Assembly (NCBI GenBank): GCA_016214145.1
Contig: JACRPA010000003.1
Coordinates: 186,001-250,000, forward strand
Origin: Rhodocyclales bacterium
GTDB taxonomy: Bacteria > Pseudomonadota > Gammaproteobacteria > Burkholderiales > Rhodocyclaceae
Direction of reading: 5' to 3'
Length of the DNA stretch: 64,000 nt
Part shown: one piece after another, positions 19,729 to 28,284 of the stretch
Layout: each line of letters opens with the position of its first letter
How positions within the stretch are numbered: position 1 is the stretch's first letter
Notes under the pieces: model-generated
What the model was told of the DNA's origin: nothing
What the model saw: only the letters and a program-made list of their open reading frames with translations
Database searches by the model: none
Translations under genes and position numbers: made by a program

Positions 19729-20001
19729 CTAGGGCGTGTTCTCATTCAATCTGTCGGATGCGTTGTGGCCAAAAGCGTCGACCGCTAGGCGCGCGACGCG
19801 GCCAAGGGTCATTCCCTTGGCGAGGAGCGCAACGACGCGGCCGGCGCTTTTGGCCACAACCCGAAGGGAACGGGTCTTTCCGGGCGCATGGCCGCGTTGC
19901 GGCGGCTCGCCGTAGAATAACTACTGTCTTCGCCGTCGCGCCTTGCCCTGCGCCCGGAAAGACCCGTTCGCACCGACAGATTGAATGAGAACACGCCCTA
20001 G
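19729..20001. mobile_element. 273-bp MITE with 29-bp perfect terminal inverted repeats
   Basis: The ends CTAGGGCGTGTTCTCATTCA... and its exact complement ...TGAATGAGAACACGCCCTAG match over 29 bp. Inside are two further inverted pairs: GTTGTGGCCAAAAGCG with CGCTTTTGGCCACAAC, and GAACGGGTCTTTCCGGGCGC (19868-19887) with its complement (19950-19969), plus a hairpin GCCAAGGG-TCATT-CCCTTGGC. There is no transposase. CTAG at both outer ends is a plausible target duplication, as for some IS5-family elements; family assignment is tentative. The TAG stop of the suhB-like gene lies in the right-hand CTAG. Confidence 0.88.
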
Positions 20002-20819
20002 CGCCGCGAGCGGATCCAGTCGCGCCAGGCCGAAAAAAGCTGCGGGTCGACCGCGGCGATGACCGAGCGCTTCCACAGGTCGTCGGCGTCGAAATCGTCG
20101 TGCTTCAGGGTGCACATGCGCCCGCCGGCTTCTTCCAGGATGAGGCGGCCGGCGGCGTAGTCCCACAGCTTCTGCCCGCCGTGCAGCAGCAGATCAAGCC
20201 GGCCGGCGGCGACGTAGGCCCATTCCAGCGTGCTGCAGCCGAAATTGCGCTGCGAGTAGTAGGGCGGCCGGGTGGCGAGGTCGTCGCCGAGTTTTTTCGG
20301 GATGCGCTTGAAGTCGACGCCGGCGACGCATTCCTTGAGGTTGGCCGCCGGCGGACGCAGGGGCAGTTTCAATCCGTTCATGGTGACGCCGCCGCCGCGC
20401 GAGGCGGCGAACATCTCCCGTGTGGCCGGGTCGTAGACCACGCCGACGACGGCGCGGCCCTCGATGAAATAGGCCACCGAGATGGCGAAGAAGGGCAGAC
20501 CGGCGACGAAGTTGGTCGTGCCGTCGATGGGGTCGACTATCCACAGGCCCTCGCCGCCTTCGTTCCACAGCCGGCGCTGCTCGGCCTCGCCCATTTCCTC
20601 CTCGCCCAGCAGCGGACGCGGGCGCAGCCTTTGCAGCCGCTCGGCGAGCGCATGCTGGGCGGCGATATCGACTTCGGTGAAGATGCTGCCGTCGGCCTTG
20701 TGCTCGCGCACCACCTGCAGGTAGCGCGGCATCACCACCTGCGCGGCGACTTCGCGCACCACCTGGGTGACCGCTGCGCACAACTCGTAGCAGGCAGAGC
20801 TCAAGGCGTGTCCTTCCAT
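19998..20819 (-). CDS. Inositol monophosphatase family protein (SuhB-like)
   Basis: Mg-dependent phosphatase of the inositol monophosphatase / 3'(2'),5'-bisphosphate nucleotidase fold. The 273-residue protein has the family motifs GEEEMG, IVDPIDGTTNFVAG (metal-binding aspartates) and LWDYAAGRLILEEAGG. Substrate is uncertain. I choose ATG 20819, which overlaps the redoxin gene by 19 bp; the track ORF runs far upstream as an open frame in other genes. The final codons and the TAG stop were supplied by island 1, and the older end is the remnant at 17736-17832. Protein sequence RSRR at the end is unchanged. Confidence 0.88.
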   Translation of the reverse strand: MEGHALSSACYELCAAVTQVVREVAAQVVMPRYLQVVREHKADGSIFTEVDIAAQHALAERLQRLRPRPLLGEEEMGEAEQRRLWNEGGEGLWIVDPIDGTTNFVAGLPFFAISVAYFIEGRAVVGVVYDPATREMFAASRGGGVTMNGLKLPLRPPAANLKECVAGVDFKRIPKKLGDDLATRPPYYSQRNFGCSTLEWAYVAAGRLDLLLHGGQKLWDYAAGRLILEEAGGRMCTLKHDDFDADDLWKRSVIAAVDPQLFSAWRDWIRSRR

Positions 20820-21358
20820 TTGATCGAGCAGCCCATGCCCGGGATCTGCTCCTGCGGCCCGGCGCCGGTTTTGGCCACCTGCAGCATGGCCTCGAACAGG
20901 TCGCGCCGTGCTGCGGGGACTGACTCCTTGCGCGAGGCATCGAGCCGGCCGCGGTACTGCAGCTCCAGCGCGGCGTTGAAGCCGAAGAAGTCCGGCGTGC
21001 ACACCGCGCCATAGGCCTTCGCCACCTCTTGTGTTTCGTCGAGGACGTAGGGGAAGGGGAAGTCCATGCGGCGGGCGACCCTGACCATGTTGTCCCACGA
21101 ATCCTCGGGGTAGTCGCTCGGGTCGTTGGCCATGATGGCGACGGAGCCGATGCCGTGCGCGGACAGCTCGCGGCAGTCGCGCACGATGCGGTCGAGCACC
21201 GCTTTGACGTAGGGGCAGTGGTTGCAGATGAACATCACCAGCAGGCCGTTGGGACCGCGCGCGCCGGCGAGGCTGTGGCGGCGGCCGTCGGTGCCGGGCA
21301 GGTCGAAGTCCGGGGCCTTCCAGCCGAAGTCGCAGAGGGGGGTGGTGAGGCTGACCAT
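20801..21358 (-). CDS. Thioredoxin-family redoxin (AhpC/TSA-like)
   Basis: 185-residue cytosolic thiol protein. MFICNHCPYVKAV is a CXXC redox motif in a thioredoxin-fold context, preceded by PDFDLPGTDG as in peroxiredoxin/TlpA-like proteins; a further GCSIKWK lies at the C-terminus. This matches the widespread small thioredoxin-family proteins annotated as redoxins. Start set at ATG 21358; the track's longer version extends into rsmE's leader. It shares a 19-bp overlap with the suhB-like gene and is divergent from rsmE. A near-consensus copy of the dispersed motif (20904-20928) lies in its coding sequence. Substrate unknown. Confidence 0.82.
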   Translation of the reverse strand: MVSLTTPLCDFGWKAPDFDLPGTDGRRHSLAGARGPNGLLVMFICNHCPYVKAVLDRIVRDCRELSAHGIGSVAIMANDPSDYPEDSWDNMVRVARRMDFPFPYVLDETQEVAKAYGAVCTPDFFGFNAALELQYRGRLDASRKESVPAARRDLFEAMLQVAKTGAGPQEQIPGMGCSIKWKDTP

Positions 21359-21402
21359 GGCGAAGAGTGGTGGGAAAAATCCGATGGCTGCGGAATAATA
21401 GC

Positions 21403-22134
21403 ATGATGAATCCACGCTTCTTCTGCCCGCAATCGCTGGCACCGAACAGTTTGGCCGAACTGCCGTCCGCCGCCGCGCACCATGCGCTGCGCGTGCTGCG
21501 GCTGTCGGTCGGCGATGCCGTGACGCTGTTCAACGGCGAGGGCGGCGAGTATCCCGGCCAGATCGCCGAGGCCGGCCGCGCCGTGCGCGTGCAGCTGGGC
21601 GATTGGCACGCCGTCGAGCGCGAATCGCCGCTGGAACTCACCCTGGCGCAGGCGCTGCCCTCGGGCGACAAGATGGATTTTGTCGTGCAGAAGGCCGTCG
21701 AACTCGGGGTCGCGCGCATCCAGCCGCTGCTGGCGTCGCGCAGCGTGGTGCGGCTGGCGGGCGAGCGCGCCGGCCGCCGCATCGCGCATCTGCGCCAGGT
21801 GGCGGTGGCGGCCTGCGAGCAGTGCGGGCGCAACCGGGTGCCGGAAATCGCGCCGATTCTTGATCTGCGGCAATGGCTCGGCCGGTTGCCGCACGACAAT
21901 GGCGTATGCCGCCTGATGCTCTCGCCCCATGCGGGGCGCCGGCCGCGCGAACTGGTCGGCGAAGGCGGATTCATCCTGCTCGTCGGGCCCGAAGGCGGGC
22001 TGGGCGAGGAGGAGGCGGCGACGGCAAGGGCAGCGGGTTTCACGGACCTGTCGCTGGGTCCGCGCATCCTGCGCACGGAAACCGCGGGGCTCGCGGCGCT
22101 GGCCGCCCTGGGCGCGCTGCACGGGGATATTTGA
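21403..22134 (+). CDS. rsmE: 16S rRNA m3U1498 methyltransferase
   Basis: SPOUT-class methyltransferase modifying uridine 1498 of 16S rRNA. The 243-residue protein contains HHALRVLRLSVGD, the RNA-contact KAVELGV segment, and the knot motif LLVGPEGGLGEEE followed by SLGPRILRTETA, all characteristic. I start at ATG 21403 (MMNPRFFCP); ATG 21406 is equally possible. Ends 11 bp before the polyphosphate kinase gene and is probably cotranscribed with it. Confidence 0.95.
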   Translation: MMNPRFFCPQSLAPNSLAELPSAAAHHALRVLRLSVGDAVTLFNGEGGEYPGQIAEAGRAVRVQLGDWHAVERESPLELTLAQALPSGDKMDFVVQKAVELGVARIQPLLASRSVVRLAGERAGRRIAHLRQVAVAACEQCGRNRVPEIAPILDLRQWLGRLPHDNGVCRLMLSPHAGRRPRELVGEGGFILLVGPEGGLGEEEAATARAAGFTDLSLGPRILRTETAGLAALAALGALHGDI

Positions 22135-22145
22135 AAGGGGCAAGC

Positions 22146-23633
22146 ATGTTCGAATCGGCGGAACTGGGACACAAGATCGACAAGGCGACCTACGACAAGG
22201 AAGTGCCGAAGCTGCGCGCCGACCTGCTCGACGCGCAGTTCGACGTCGGCGAGCTGAAGAAATTTCCCGTCATCATCCTCATCAACGGCGTCGATGGCGC
22301 CGGCAAGGGCGAGACGGTTAACCTGCTCAACGCCTGGATGGACCCGCGCCACATCCAGACGCACGCCTTCCCGCCGCCCTCCGACGAGGAGCGCGAGCGC
22401 CCCTTCATGTGGCGCTTCTGGCGCGCCCTGCCGCCCAAGGGCAAGATCGGCATCCTCTTCGGCAACTGGTACACCGATCCCATCGTCAACCGCGTGCTGA
22501 AGAACACCAAGTCCGCCGACCTCGACCAGTCCATCGAGGAGATCAACCGCTTCGAGCAGATGCTCGCCGACGAGGGCGCGCTGGTCCTCAAGTTCTGGTT
22601 CCATCTTTCGAAGGATGCGCAGCGGAAGCGGCTGAAGGCGCTGGAGAAGGACAAGGACACGCGCTGGCGGGTGACCCGGGCCGACTGGGACCACTTCAGG
22701 ATCTACGACAAGTTCCGCGCCGTCTCCGAGCACACCCTGCGCAACACCAGCACGGGCCATGCGCCGTGGATCGTCGTCGAGGGCGCCGACGAGCGCTATC
22801 GCTCGGTCACGGTGGCCAAGACGCTGCTGGACGCCCTGCGCAAGCGCGTCGACCAGGAGAAGAAGGGCGGCCGCCGCGCCATCGTCAGCGCGCCGCCCGC
22901 GCCGATCGCCACCGACCGGCGCGATCTCATCAACTCGCTCGACATGCGCCTGGCCCTCACCAAGAAGCGCTTCGACAAGGATCTGGAGAAATACCAGGGC
23001 CGGCTCAACCTGCTCACGCGCAACCCGAAGTTCAGGGAGCGCTCGCTGATCGTGGTGTTCGAGGGATCGGATGCCGCCGGCAAGGGCGGCAGCATCCGCC
23101 GCATCACCGGCGCGCTCGACGCGCGCCAGTACCAGACCATTCCGATCGCCGCGCCGACCGAGGAGGAGCGCGCCCAGCCCTACCTGTGGCGCTTCTGGCG
23201 GCACATTCCGCGCGTCGGTCGCGTCACCATCTTCGACCGCTCCTGGTACGGCCGCGTGCTGGTGGAGCGGGTCGAGGGCTTCTGCCAGGAAAGCGACTGG
23301 ATGCGCGCCTATTCGGAGATCAACGACTTCGAGGACCAGCTGGTGCGCTCCGGCGCCATCGTCGCCAAGTTCTGGCTGGCGACGACGGCCGAGGAGCAGC
23401 TGAAGCGCTTCAAGGAGCGCGAGAAGACCCGCTTCAAGCGCTTCAAGATCACAGCGGAGGACTGGCGCAACCGCAAGAAATGGGACGACTACGAACACGC
23501 CGTGTGCGACATGATCGACCGCACCAGCATCGAGATCGCGCCGTGGACGCTGGTCGAGGCCAACGACAAGTACTACACCCGCATCAAGGTGCTGAAGACC
23601 CTGTGCGACCGCCTGGAGGGCGACCTGAAGTGA
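22146..23633 (+). CDS. Polyphosphate:AMP phosphotransferase, two-domain PPK2 family
   Basis: Uses polyphosphate to phosphorylate nucleotides, most likely AMP to ADP (PPK2 class II, as in Acinetobacter Pap). The 495-residue protein holds two PPK2 domains: the first with INGVDGAGKGE, the second with VFEGSDAAGKGG and FDRSWYGRVLVERVEG. The first domain has GNWYTDPIVNR where the second has DRSWYGRVL, so the N-terminal copy looks catalytically degenerate, as known for this family. AAAGGGG precedes the ATG at 22146. The pst-pho cluster elsewhere in the window adds to a phosphate/polyphosphate theme. Confidence 0.92.
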   Translation: MFESAELGHKIDKATYDKEVPKLRADLLDAQFDVGELKKFPVIILINGVDGAGKGETVNLLNAWMDPRHIQTHAFPPPSDEERERPFMWRFWRALPPKGKIGILFGNWYTDPIVNRVLKNTKSADLDQSIEEINRFEQMLADEGALVLKFWFHLSKDAQRKRLKALEKDKDTRWRVTRADWDHFRIYDKFRAVSEHTLRNTSTGHAPWIVVEGADERYRSVTVAKTLLDALRKRVDQEKKGGRRAIVSAPPAPIATDRRDLINSLDMRLALTKKRFDKDLEKYQGRLNLLTRNPKFRERSLIVVFEGSDAAGKGGSIRRITGALDARQYQTIPIAAPTEEERAQPYLWRFWRHIPRVGRVTIFDRSWYGRVLVERVEGFCQESDWMRAYSEINDFEDQLVRSGAIVAKFWLATTAEEQLKRFKEREKTRFKRFKITAEDWRNRKKWDDYEHAVCDMIDRTSIEIAPWTLVEANDKYYTRIKVLKTLCDRLEGDLK

Positions 23634-23793
23634 CTGCCTGAGACGGTGAGATCGCCGACGAACGGCGCAAATACGGGGCAAGGCGGTACGGGGGCGTGAA
23701 ATAATTCCGCCCCCGTGCTGTTTTCATGGGCTAAAATTCAAGCAAAACATTGGGTTGGCTGGGCTGTTTAATAAAATTTCTCGGCATGCTGAC

Positions 23794-25116
23794 ATGACTG
23801 CGCCTGAATCGACTCGGCAGTACGTTTCCTGGTTCCGCCAGGCGGCGCCTTATATCCACGCCTTTCGCGGCCGCACCTTCGTCATCGGCTTCGGCGGCGA
23901 GGTGGCGCAGGGCGCGCTGGCGCAGGCGCTGGCGCAGGACTGCAATCTGCTCGCCGCGCTCGGCATCCGGCTGGTGCTGGTGCATGGCGCACGCCCGCAG
24001 ATCGAGGCGGAACTCAAGCGGCGCGGCCTCAAGGGGAAATATCACAAGGGGCTGCGCGTGACGGATGCCGAGGCGCTGGAATGCGTCAAGGCGGCGATGG
24101 GCGTCACCCGCCTGGAGATCGAGGCGCTGCTCTCGCAGGGCCTGCCCAACACGCCGATGGCGGGCGCCTGGATGCGCGTCACCGGCGGCAATTTCATCAC
24201 CGCCAAGCCGGTCGGCGTGGTCGACGGCGTCGACTACCAATACACGGGCGCCGTGCGCAAGATCATCGCCGAGGAGATCTGCGCCGACCTCGACCAGCAG
24301 AACGTGGTGCTGATCAGCCCCATCGGCGTCTCGCCCGCCGGCGAGATTTTCAACCTCAGCATGGAGGAGGTGGCCGAGGCGGTGGCCGTCGCCCTGCAGG
24401 CCGAGAAGCTGATCTTCCTTTGCGACGCGCCGGGCGTGACGGACGGCCGCGGCAAGCTGGTGGAGGCGATCACCGCCGACGAGGCGGAGCAGGTGCTGAG
24501 GAAACCGAAGCGCCTGACCGAGGACCTCGGCCTTTACCTGCCCTGCTGCATGCGCGCCACGCGTGCAGGCGTCAAGCGCGCCCACCTGGTCGACCGCGAC
24601 GTCGACGGCGGGCTCCTGCTCGAGTTGTTCACCCACGAGGGCGTCGGCACGGTGGTGACGCGCGACCCGCTGGCGCGCCTGCGCGAGGCGACCATCGACG
24701 ACGTCGCCGCCATCGTCGGCCTGATCGCCCCGCTGGAGGCGGACGGCACGCTGGTGCGGCGCGGCCGCGAGCGGCTGGAGATGGAGATCGGCCGCTTCTC
24801 CGTGCTCGAGCACGACGGCGTGGTCCTCGGCTGCGCCGCGCTGTATCCGTTCAGCAAGGACAAGGCGGCGGAACTCGCCTGCCTCGCCGTCAACCCCGAA
24901 TACCGCCGCGTCGGCTACGGCGAAGAACTGCTGCGCTACATGGAGGCGCGGGCCCGCAAGGCCGGCCTGAAGCGGCTGTTCGTCCTGACGACGCGCACTT
25001 CCCACTGGTTCATCGAACGCGGCTTCAGGGAAGCCGGCGTCGACTCTCTGCCACGCGAGAAGCGCGAACTGTACAACTGGCAGCGTCGTTCCAAGGTGCT
25101 CGGCAAGGCCTTGTAA
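23794..25116 (+). CDS. argA: Amino-acid N-acetyltransferase (N-acetylglutamate synthase)
   Basis: First step of arginine synthesis: acetyl-CoA plus glutamate to N-acetylglutamate. The 440-residue protein has an N-terminal amino-acid-kinase-like domain (VIGFGGEVAQG, LVLVHGARPQIE, FLCDAPGVTDG) and a C-terminal GNAT domain (LACLAVNPEYRRVGYGEELL, VLTTRTSHWFIERGF), the ArgA organisation. Translation most likely begins at MTAPESTRQY (23794), not the track's 23755. Eight bases separate it from the cyclase gene. Confidence 0.95.
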   Translation: MTAPESTRQYVSWFRQAAPYIHAFRGRTFVIGFGGEVAQGALAQALAQDCNLLAALGIRLVLVHGARPQIEAELKRRGLKGKYHKGLRVTDAEALECVKAAMGVTRLEIEALLSQGLPNTPMAGAWMRVTGGNFITAKPVGVVDGVDYQYTGAVRKIIAEEICADLDQQNVVLISPIGVSPAGEIFNLSMEEVAEAVAVALQAEKLIFLCDAPGVTDGRGKLVEAITADEAEQVLRKPKRLTEDLGLYLPCCMRATRAGVKRAHLVDRDVDGGLLLELFTHEGVGTVVTRDPLARLREATIDDVAAIVGLIAPLEADGTLVRRGRERLEMEIGRFSVLEHDGVVLGCAALYPFSKDKAAELACLAVNPEYRRVGYGEELLRYMEARARKAGLKRLFVLTTRTSHWFIERGFREAGVDSLPREKRELYNWQRRSKVLGKAL

Positions 25117-25124
25117 GGGGCAGC

Positions 25125-27191
25125 ATGCTCGAATCGCTCAAGGGGCTGACCGTTTCACTGCGCTTCCGCCTCGTCGCGGCGGCCTGCTTCGTCCTGGTGC
25201 TCATGCTGTGGGTGCAGGTGGCCAACAGCGTGCGCCTGATCGACGATGCGCTGGTGGCGCGGGAGAACCGCCACTTGGCGGAATTGCAGGTCCTGCACAA
25301 CGCCTCCCTCTCGGCGCCGCTGGCCGAGGGCGATGTCGTCAAGCTGACGCGCCTGGTCAGGCAGCTCGGTCAGCAACATGGCATCAGCTATGTCGTGCTG
25401 CGGGATGCTTCGCAGCGCATCGTGGCCGCCGAGGGCTGGGAGCCCGCCCGGCCCCTGCCGACGCCGATCGAGGATTTTTCCCGCCTGCCGCGCGAAGCCG
25501 AGCGCTTCGACGGCATGACCTCGCTGCGCATCGGCGATCGCGAGATCGGCAGCGTGCACTTCGGCATCGACACCCGGTTCCTGCGCCAGGCCAGCTACCA
25601 GCTGCTGTGGCAGAGCGTCGCCATCGGCTGGGTGGCCTTCCTGCTGACGGTGGTCCTGCTCTCGGTGATCGGCTACTGGCTGACGCGCAGCCTGCGCGTC
25701 CTGCAGCGCGGCGTCGGCGCGCTGGAAAGCGGCGAGTCCACCGTCCGCCTGCCGGTGGGCAGCAACGACGAGATCGGCACGCTGACGCGGGCCTTCAACC
25801 GCATGTCGCAGGCGCTCGACGAACGCGTCGAGGCTCTGAAGAAAAGCGAAGCGCGCTTCCATGCCATCGCCGACTACACCTACGGCGTGGAGGGCTGGTT
25901 CAACCCCCAGGGCCGCCTCATCTGGATCAACCGCTCGGTCGAGCGGATCACCGGCTACTCGCCGCTCGAGTGCCTGCTCTCGAACAACCTGGTCGACATG
26001 CTGGTGTTCGACAAGGACCGCAAGCTTGCGCTGGAAGTCGCGCTGAAGGCCCTGCGCGGCAGCACCGGAGACAACTTCGAGGTGCGCCTGAAGCACAAGA
26101 ACGGCAGCGTGGTGTGGACGGTGATCAACTGGCAGCCGATCAACAGCCCGACCGGGGAGTACCTCGGCCTGCGCGTCTCCGGCGACGAGATCCAGGGCCG
26201 CAAGGAAGCCGAACTGAAGCTGCTCGACACGGTGGTCGAGCTGCGCCGCGCGCAGGCCCTCAAGGAATACTACCTGACCCACAGCAACGAGGAGCGCTCG
26301 CGCCTGGAGGCGCTGCTCAACGTGATGAAGATCGGCGTGCTCTTCGTCGACGGCAGCCACCGCGTCATCTATATCAACAGCGCCTGCCGCGACATCTGGA
26401 AGCTGCCGCGGGACGAGAACCTGACCGGCCTGCGCGACAGCGGCATGATCGATCGCACGGCGCACCTGCGCAAGGAGGACGCCGCCTATCGCAGGCATGT
26501 CGAGGAGGTGCTGGCCGGCGAGGAGATCAGCGGCGCCTTTGAAATCGCCCTCCAGGACGGCCGCATCGTCACGGACGTCTCCGCCCTGGTGCCGGGGGAG
26601 AAGCCGGGCCAGTTCATCGGCCGCGTGTGGATCTACGAGGATGTCACGCGGCAGAAGCAGCTCGAGGGCCAGCTCATCCAGCTCGCCGAGCGCGATCCGC
26701 TCACCAACCTCTACAACCGGCGCCGCTTCCACGAGGAGATCGAGCGCATCATCGCCGACGCCTCGCGGCGCAAGGCCCATGCCGGGCTGCTCGCCATCGA
26801 CCTCGACGGCTTCAAGCCGATCAACGACGAGTACGGCCACCAGGCGGGGGACGAGGTGCTGATGAAGCTGGCCGAGGAGGTTGGTGCCATCGTGCGGCGC
26901 AACGAGATCTTCTTCCGCGTCGGCGGCGACGAGTTCGCCATCCTGGCGCCGGACGCCGACGAGGAGGAAATGGTCGGCCTCGCCCGCCGCGTCGGCGGCA
27001 AGATCGCCGACATGCGCTTCAATTTCGCCGGACGCGACGTGCAGCTCACCGCCAGCCTCGGCATCGCCCTCTATCCCAAGCACGCCGCCAGCAGCGAGGA
27101 GATCATCGCCCGCGCCGACTCCGCCATGTACCAGGCCAAGCTGAGCGGCAAGAACCGCTGGGCCATTTTCGGCAGCGCGAAGCTGCACTGA
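25125..27191 (+). CDS. Membrane diguanylate cyclase with HAMP and two PAS domains
   Basis: Predicted c-di-GMP synthase. Order in the 688-residue protein: transmembrane helix ([18 protein letters not shown]), periplasmic sensor of about 135 residues, second helix ([18 protein letters not shown]), HAMP ([18 protein letters not shown]), two PAS domains ([34 protein letters not shown]) and a GGDEF domain with [13 protein letters not shown] and an intact [10 protein letters not shown]. No EAL domain. An RXXD inhibitory site is not obvious. The start ATG 25125 follows AAGGGG. Signal sensed is unknown; likely controls surface or motility behaviour. Confidence 0.92.
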   Translation: MLESLKGLTVSLRFRLVAAACFVLVLMLWVQVANSVRLIDDALVARENRHLAELQVLHNASLSAPLAEGDVVKLTRLVRQLGQQHGISYVVLRDASQRIVAAEGWEPARPLPTPIEDFSRLPREAERFDGMTSLRIGDREIGSVHFGIDTRFLRQASYQLLWQSVAIGWVAFLLTVVLLSVIGYWLTRSLRVLQRGVGALESGESTVRLPVGSNDEIGTLTRAFNRMSQALDERVEALKKSEARFHAIADYTYGVEGWFNPQGRLIWINRSVERITGYSPLECLLSNNLVDMLVFDKDRKLALEVALKALRGSTGDNFEVRLKHKNGSVVWTVINWQPINSPTGEYLGLRVSGDEIQGRKEAELKLLDTVVELRRAQALKEYYLTHSNEERSRLEALLNVMKIGVLFVDGSHRVIYINSACRDIWKLPRDENLTGLRDSGMIDRTAHLRKEDAAYRRHVEEVLAGEEISGAFEIALQDGRIVTDVSALVPGEKPGQFIGRVWIYEDVTRQKQLEGQLIQLAERDPLTNLYNRRRFHEEIERIIADASRRKAHAGLLAIDLDGFKPINDEYGHQAGDEVLMKLAEEVGAIVRRNEIFFRVGGDEFAILAPDADEEEMVGLARRVGGKIADMRFNFAGRDVQLTASLGIALYPKHAASSEEIIARADSAMYQAKLSGKNRWAIFGSAKLH

Positions 27192-27255
27192 TCGGGGTAG
27201 AATATTCCGCTGTTGCCCGCTGTCGCGGGCGCTTCAATTCACGAAAGGATTCGCA

Positions 27256-27528
27256 ATGGGCCGCATGGTGAAATGCGTCAAGCTGGGCCGCGAGGCGGAA
27301 GGCATGGACTTTCCGCCGGTGCCGGGCGAGCTGGGCAAGCGCATTTTCGAGAATGTCTCGAAGGAAGCCTGGCAGGGCTGGATCAAGTTCCAGACCATGC
27401 TGATCAACGAAAACCGTCTCAGCCTGGCCGACGCCAAGGCGCGCAAATACCTCGTCGAGCAGATGGAGAAGCACTTCTTCGGCGGCGGCACCGACCAGGT
27501 GCAGGGCTACGTCCCGCCGAAGCCCTGA
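27256..27528 (+). CDS. yggX: Fe(2+)-trafficking / oxidative damage protection protein
   Basis: Small (90-residue) YggX-family protein linked to iron-sulfur cluster protection and iron handling. [18 protein letters not shown] and [16 protein letters not shown] are hallmarks, including the single conserved cysteine. GAAAGGA lies before the ATG. It is closed by a strong hairpin terminator at 27546-27575. Confidence 0.96.
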   Translation: MGRMVKCVKLGREAEGMDFPPVPGELGKRIFENVSKEAWQGWIKFQTMLINENRLSLADAKARKYLVEQMEKHFFGGGTDQVQGYVPPKP

Positions 27529-27545
27529 TCCCCGCCGGGACCGAC

Positions 27546-27575
27546 AAAAAAGCCGCGCGCTGCGCGGCTTTTTTA
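27546..27575 (+). terminator. Terminator after yggX
   Basis: AAAAAAGCCGCGC-GCT-GCGCGGCTTTTTT is a near-perfect bidirectional terminator. An almost identical copy lies at 28154-28190, so the two bracket the lipoprotein gene. Confidence 0.92.
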
Positions 27576-27623
27576 TTGCCCTATGGCCCAAGGAGGCATT
27601 CGATCGGCATAATGTGGATGTGG

Positions 27624-27648
27624 CGCCGTGTTGTGGGGGCTGACTTTT
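27624..27648 (+). repeat. Dispersed ~25-bp motif, copy upstream of the lipoprotein gene
   Basis: CGCCGTGTTGTGG followed by GGGCTGACTTTTA. It is one of a pair bracketing the lipoprotein gene; the other is at 28111. Confidence 0.7.
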
Positions 27649-27690
27649 ACTAGGATGGATTGCGGTGCGGGGATTCAAATGGGGAGGGAG

Positions 27691-28068
27691 ATGAACGCTA
27701 AAGCGATACTGACCCCGTTAGTTCGAGGGGTGTTTCATATAAGCTCAATTCGTTTCGGCATTTGCTCTCTATGTGTAGTGTTCATTGCTTGTGCAAGCGA
27801 TACTCCGTCAAGAGCTCGTTTCGTTGATCTGATTGAAAGTTATATCGGGTATGAGATTGAACGTCTTCCGCCATCTTCAAGCATAAGATGGCAGGACTTG
27901 AAAGAAACGGGGTTACTTATGAATGGAAACGAATTGAGGAGGTATCGGTTCATTACCAATGTTAATGCGGAACCATGCCAATATTTTCTTGAGATTGATC
28001 GATATTCACGGAAGATTATTAAAGCGCACATAGACCCAGATGCGAATCAGGGTTGCTATGTTCGATAA
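27691..28068 (+). CDS. Small putative lipoprotein, function unknown
   Basis: 125-residue protein, unrecognised. The N-terminus has a hydrophobic stretch SIRFGICSLCVVFIACASDT; FIAC is a plausible though weak lipobox, so it may be a lipoprotein or a secreted protein. The mature part includes SYIGYEIERLPPSS, and ends EPCQYFLEIDRYSRKIIKAH then a cysteine near the C-terminus, a layout seen in small uncharacterised proteobacterial lipoproteins. GGGAGG precedes ATG 27691. The gene is distinctly A/T-rich against its surroundings. It lies alone between two nearly identical terminators and two copies of the dispersed motif, pointing to insertion as a single-gene cassette. Confidence 0.6.
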   Translation: MNAKAILTPLVRGVFHISSIRFGICSLCVVFIACASDTPSRARFVDLIESYIGYEIERLPPSSSIRWQDLKETGLLMNGNELRRYRFITNVNAEPCQYFLEIDRYSRKIIKAHIDPDANQGCYVR

Positions 28069-28110
28069 ATGATAACTAAAAGGTATCGGAGTAGATTTTT
28101 TCGATGTAGC

Positions 28111-28135
28111 CGCCGTATCAGGGAGACTGACTTTT
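28111..28135 (+). repeat. Dispersed ~25-bp motif, copy downstream of the lipoprotein gene
   Basis: CGCCGTATCAGGG followed by AGACTGACTTTT. Same orientation as the copy at 27624. Confidence 0.7.
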
Positions 28136-28153
28136 CCCTGCAGGAAGTTTGAC

Positions 28154-28190
28154 GCATAAAAAAGCCGCGCATTGCGCGGCTTTTTTATGC
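28154..28190. terminator. Second copy of the yggX terminator, bidirectional
   Basis: GCATAAAAAAGCCGCGC-ATT-GCGCGGCTTTTTTATGC is a perfect palindrome with a 3-nt loop and A/T runs on both sides. It can stop the lipoprotein transcript from the left and rpiA from the right. It differs from 27546-27575 by two bases in the core. Confidence 0.9.
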
Positions 28191-28212
28191 CTGAAAATAC
28201 TCGGTAGTATCT

Positions 28213-28275
28213 GTGGGAGCGGCGTCCACGCCGCGATATTGGCGACTGCTGTCGCGGCGTGGACGCCGCTCCCAC
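28213..28275. repeat. GTGGGAGCGGCGTCC REP/BIME-like palindrome, copy 1
   Basis: GTGGGAGCGGCGTCCACGCC and its complement GGCGTGGACGCCGCTCCCAC face each other across a short ATATTGGCGACTGCT loop. Further copies at 38660-38722 and 59421-59486. Resembles repetitive extragenic palindromes of proteobacteria. Confidence 0.9.
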
Positions 28276-28284
28276 ATCGTGACT

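Noticed and set aside
19998-23681. 1227-residue minus-strand ORF ending in the suhB-like gene
   Set aside because: Only its last 273 residues (from 20819) are the real phosphatase; the rest is antisense to rsmE and the PPK2 gene.
24081-27191. 1036-residue plus-strand ORF ending in the GGDEF protein
   Set aside because: The first ~348 residues are a shadow of argA in another frame; the cyclase starts at ATG 25125 with a ribosome binding site and a membrane helix.
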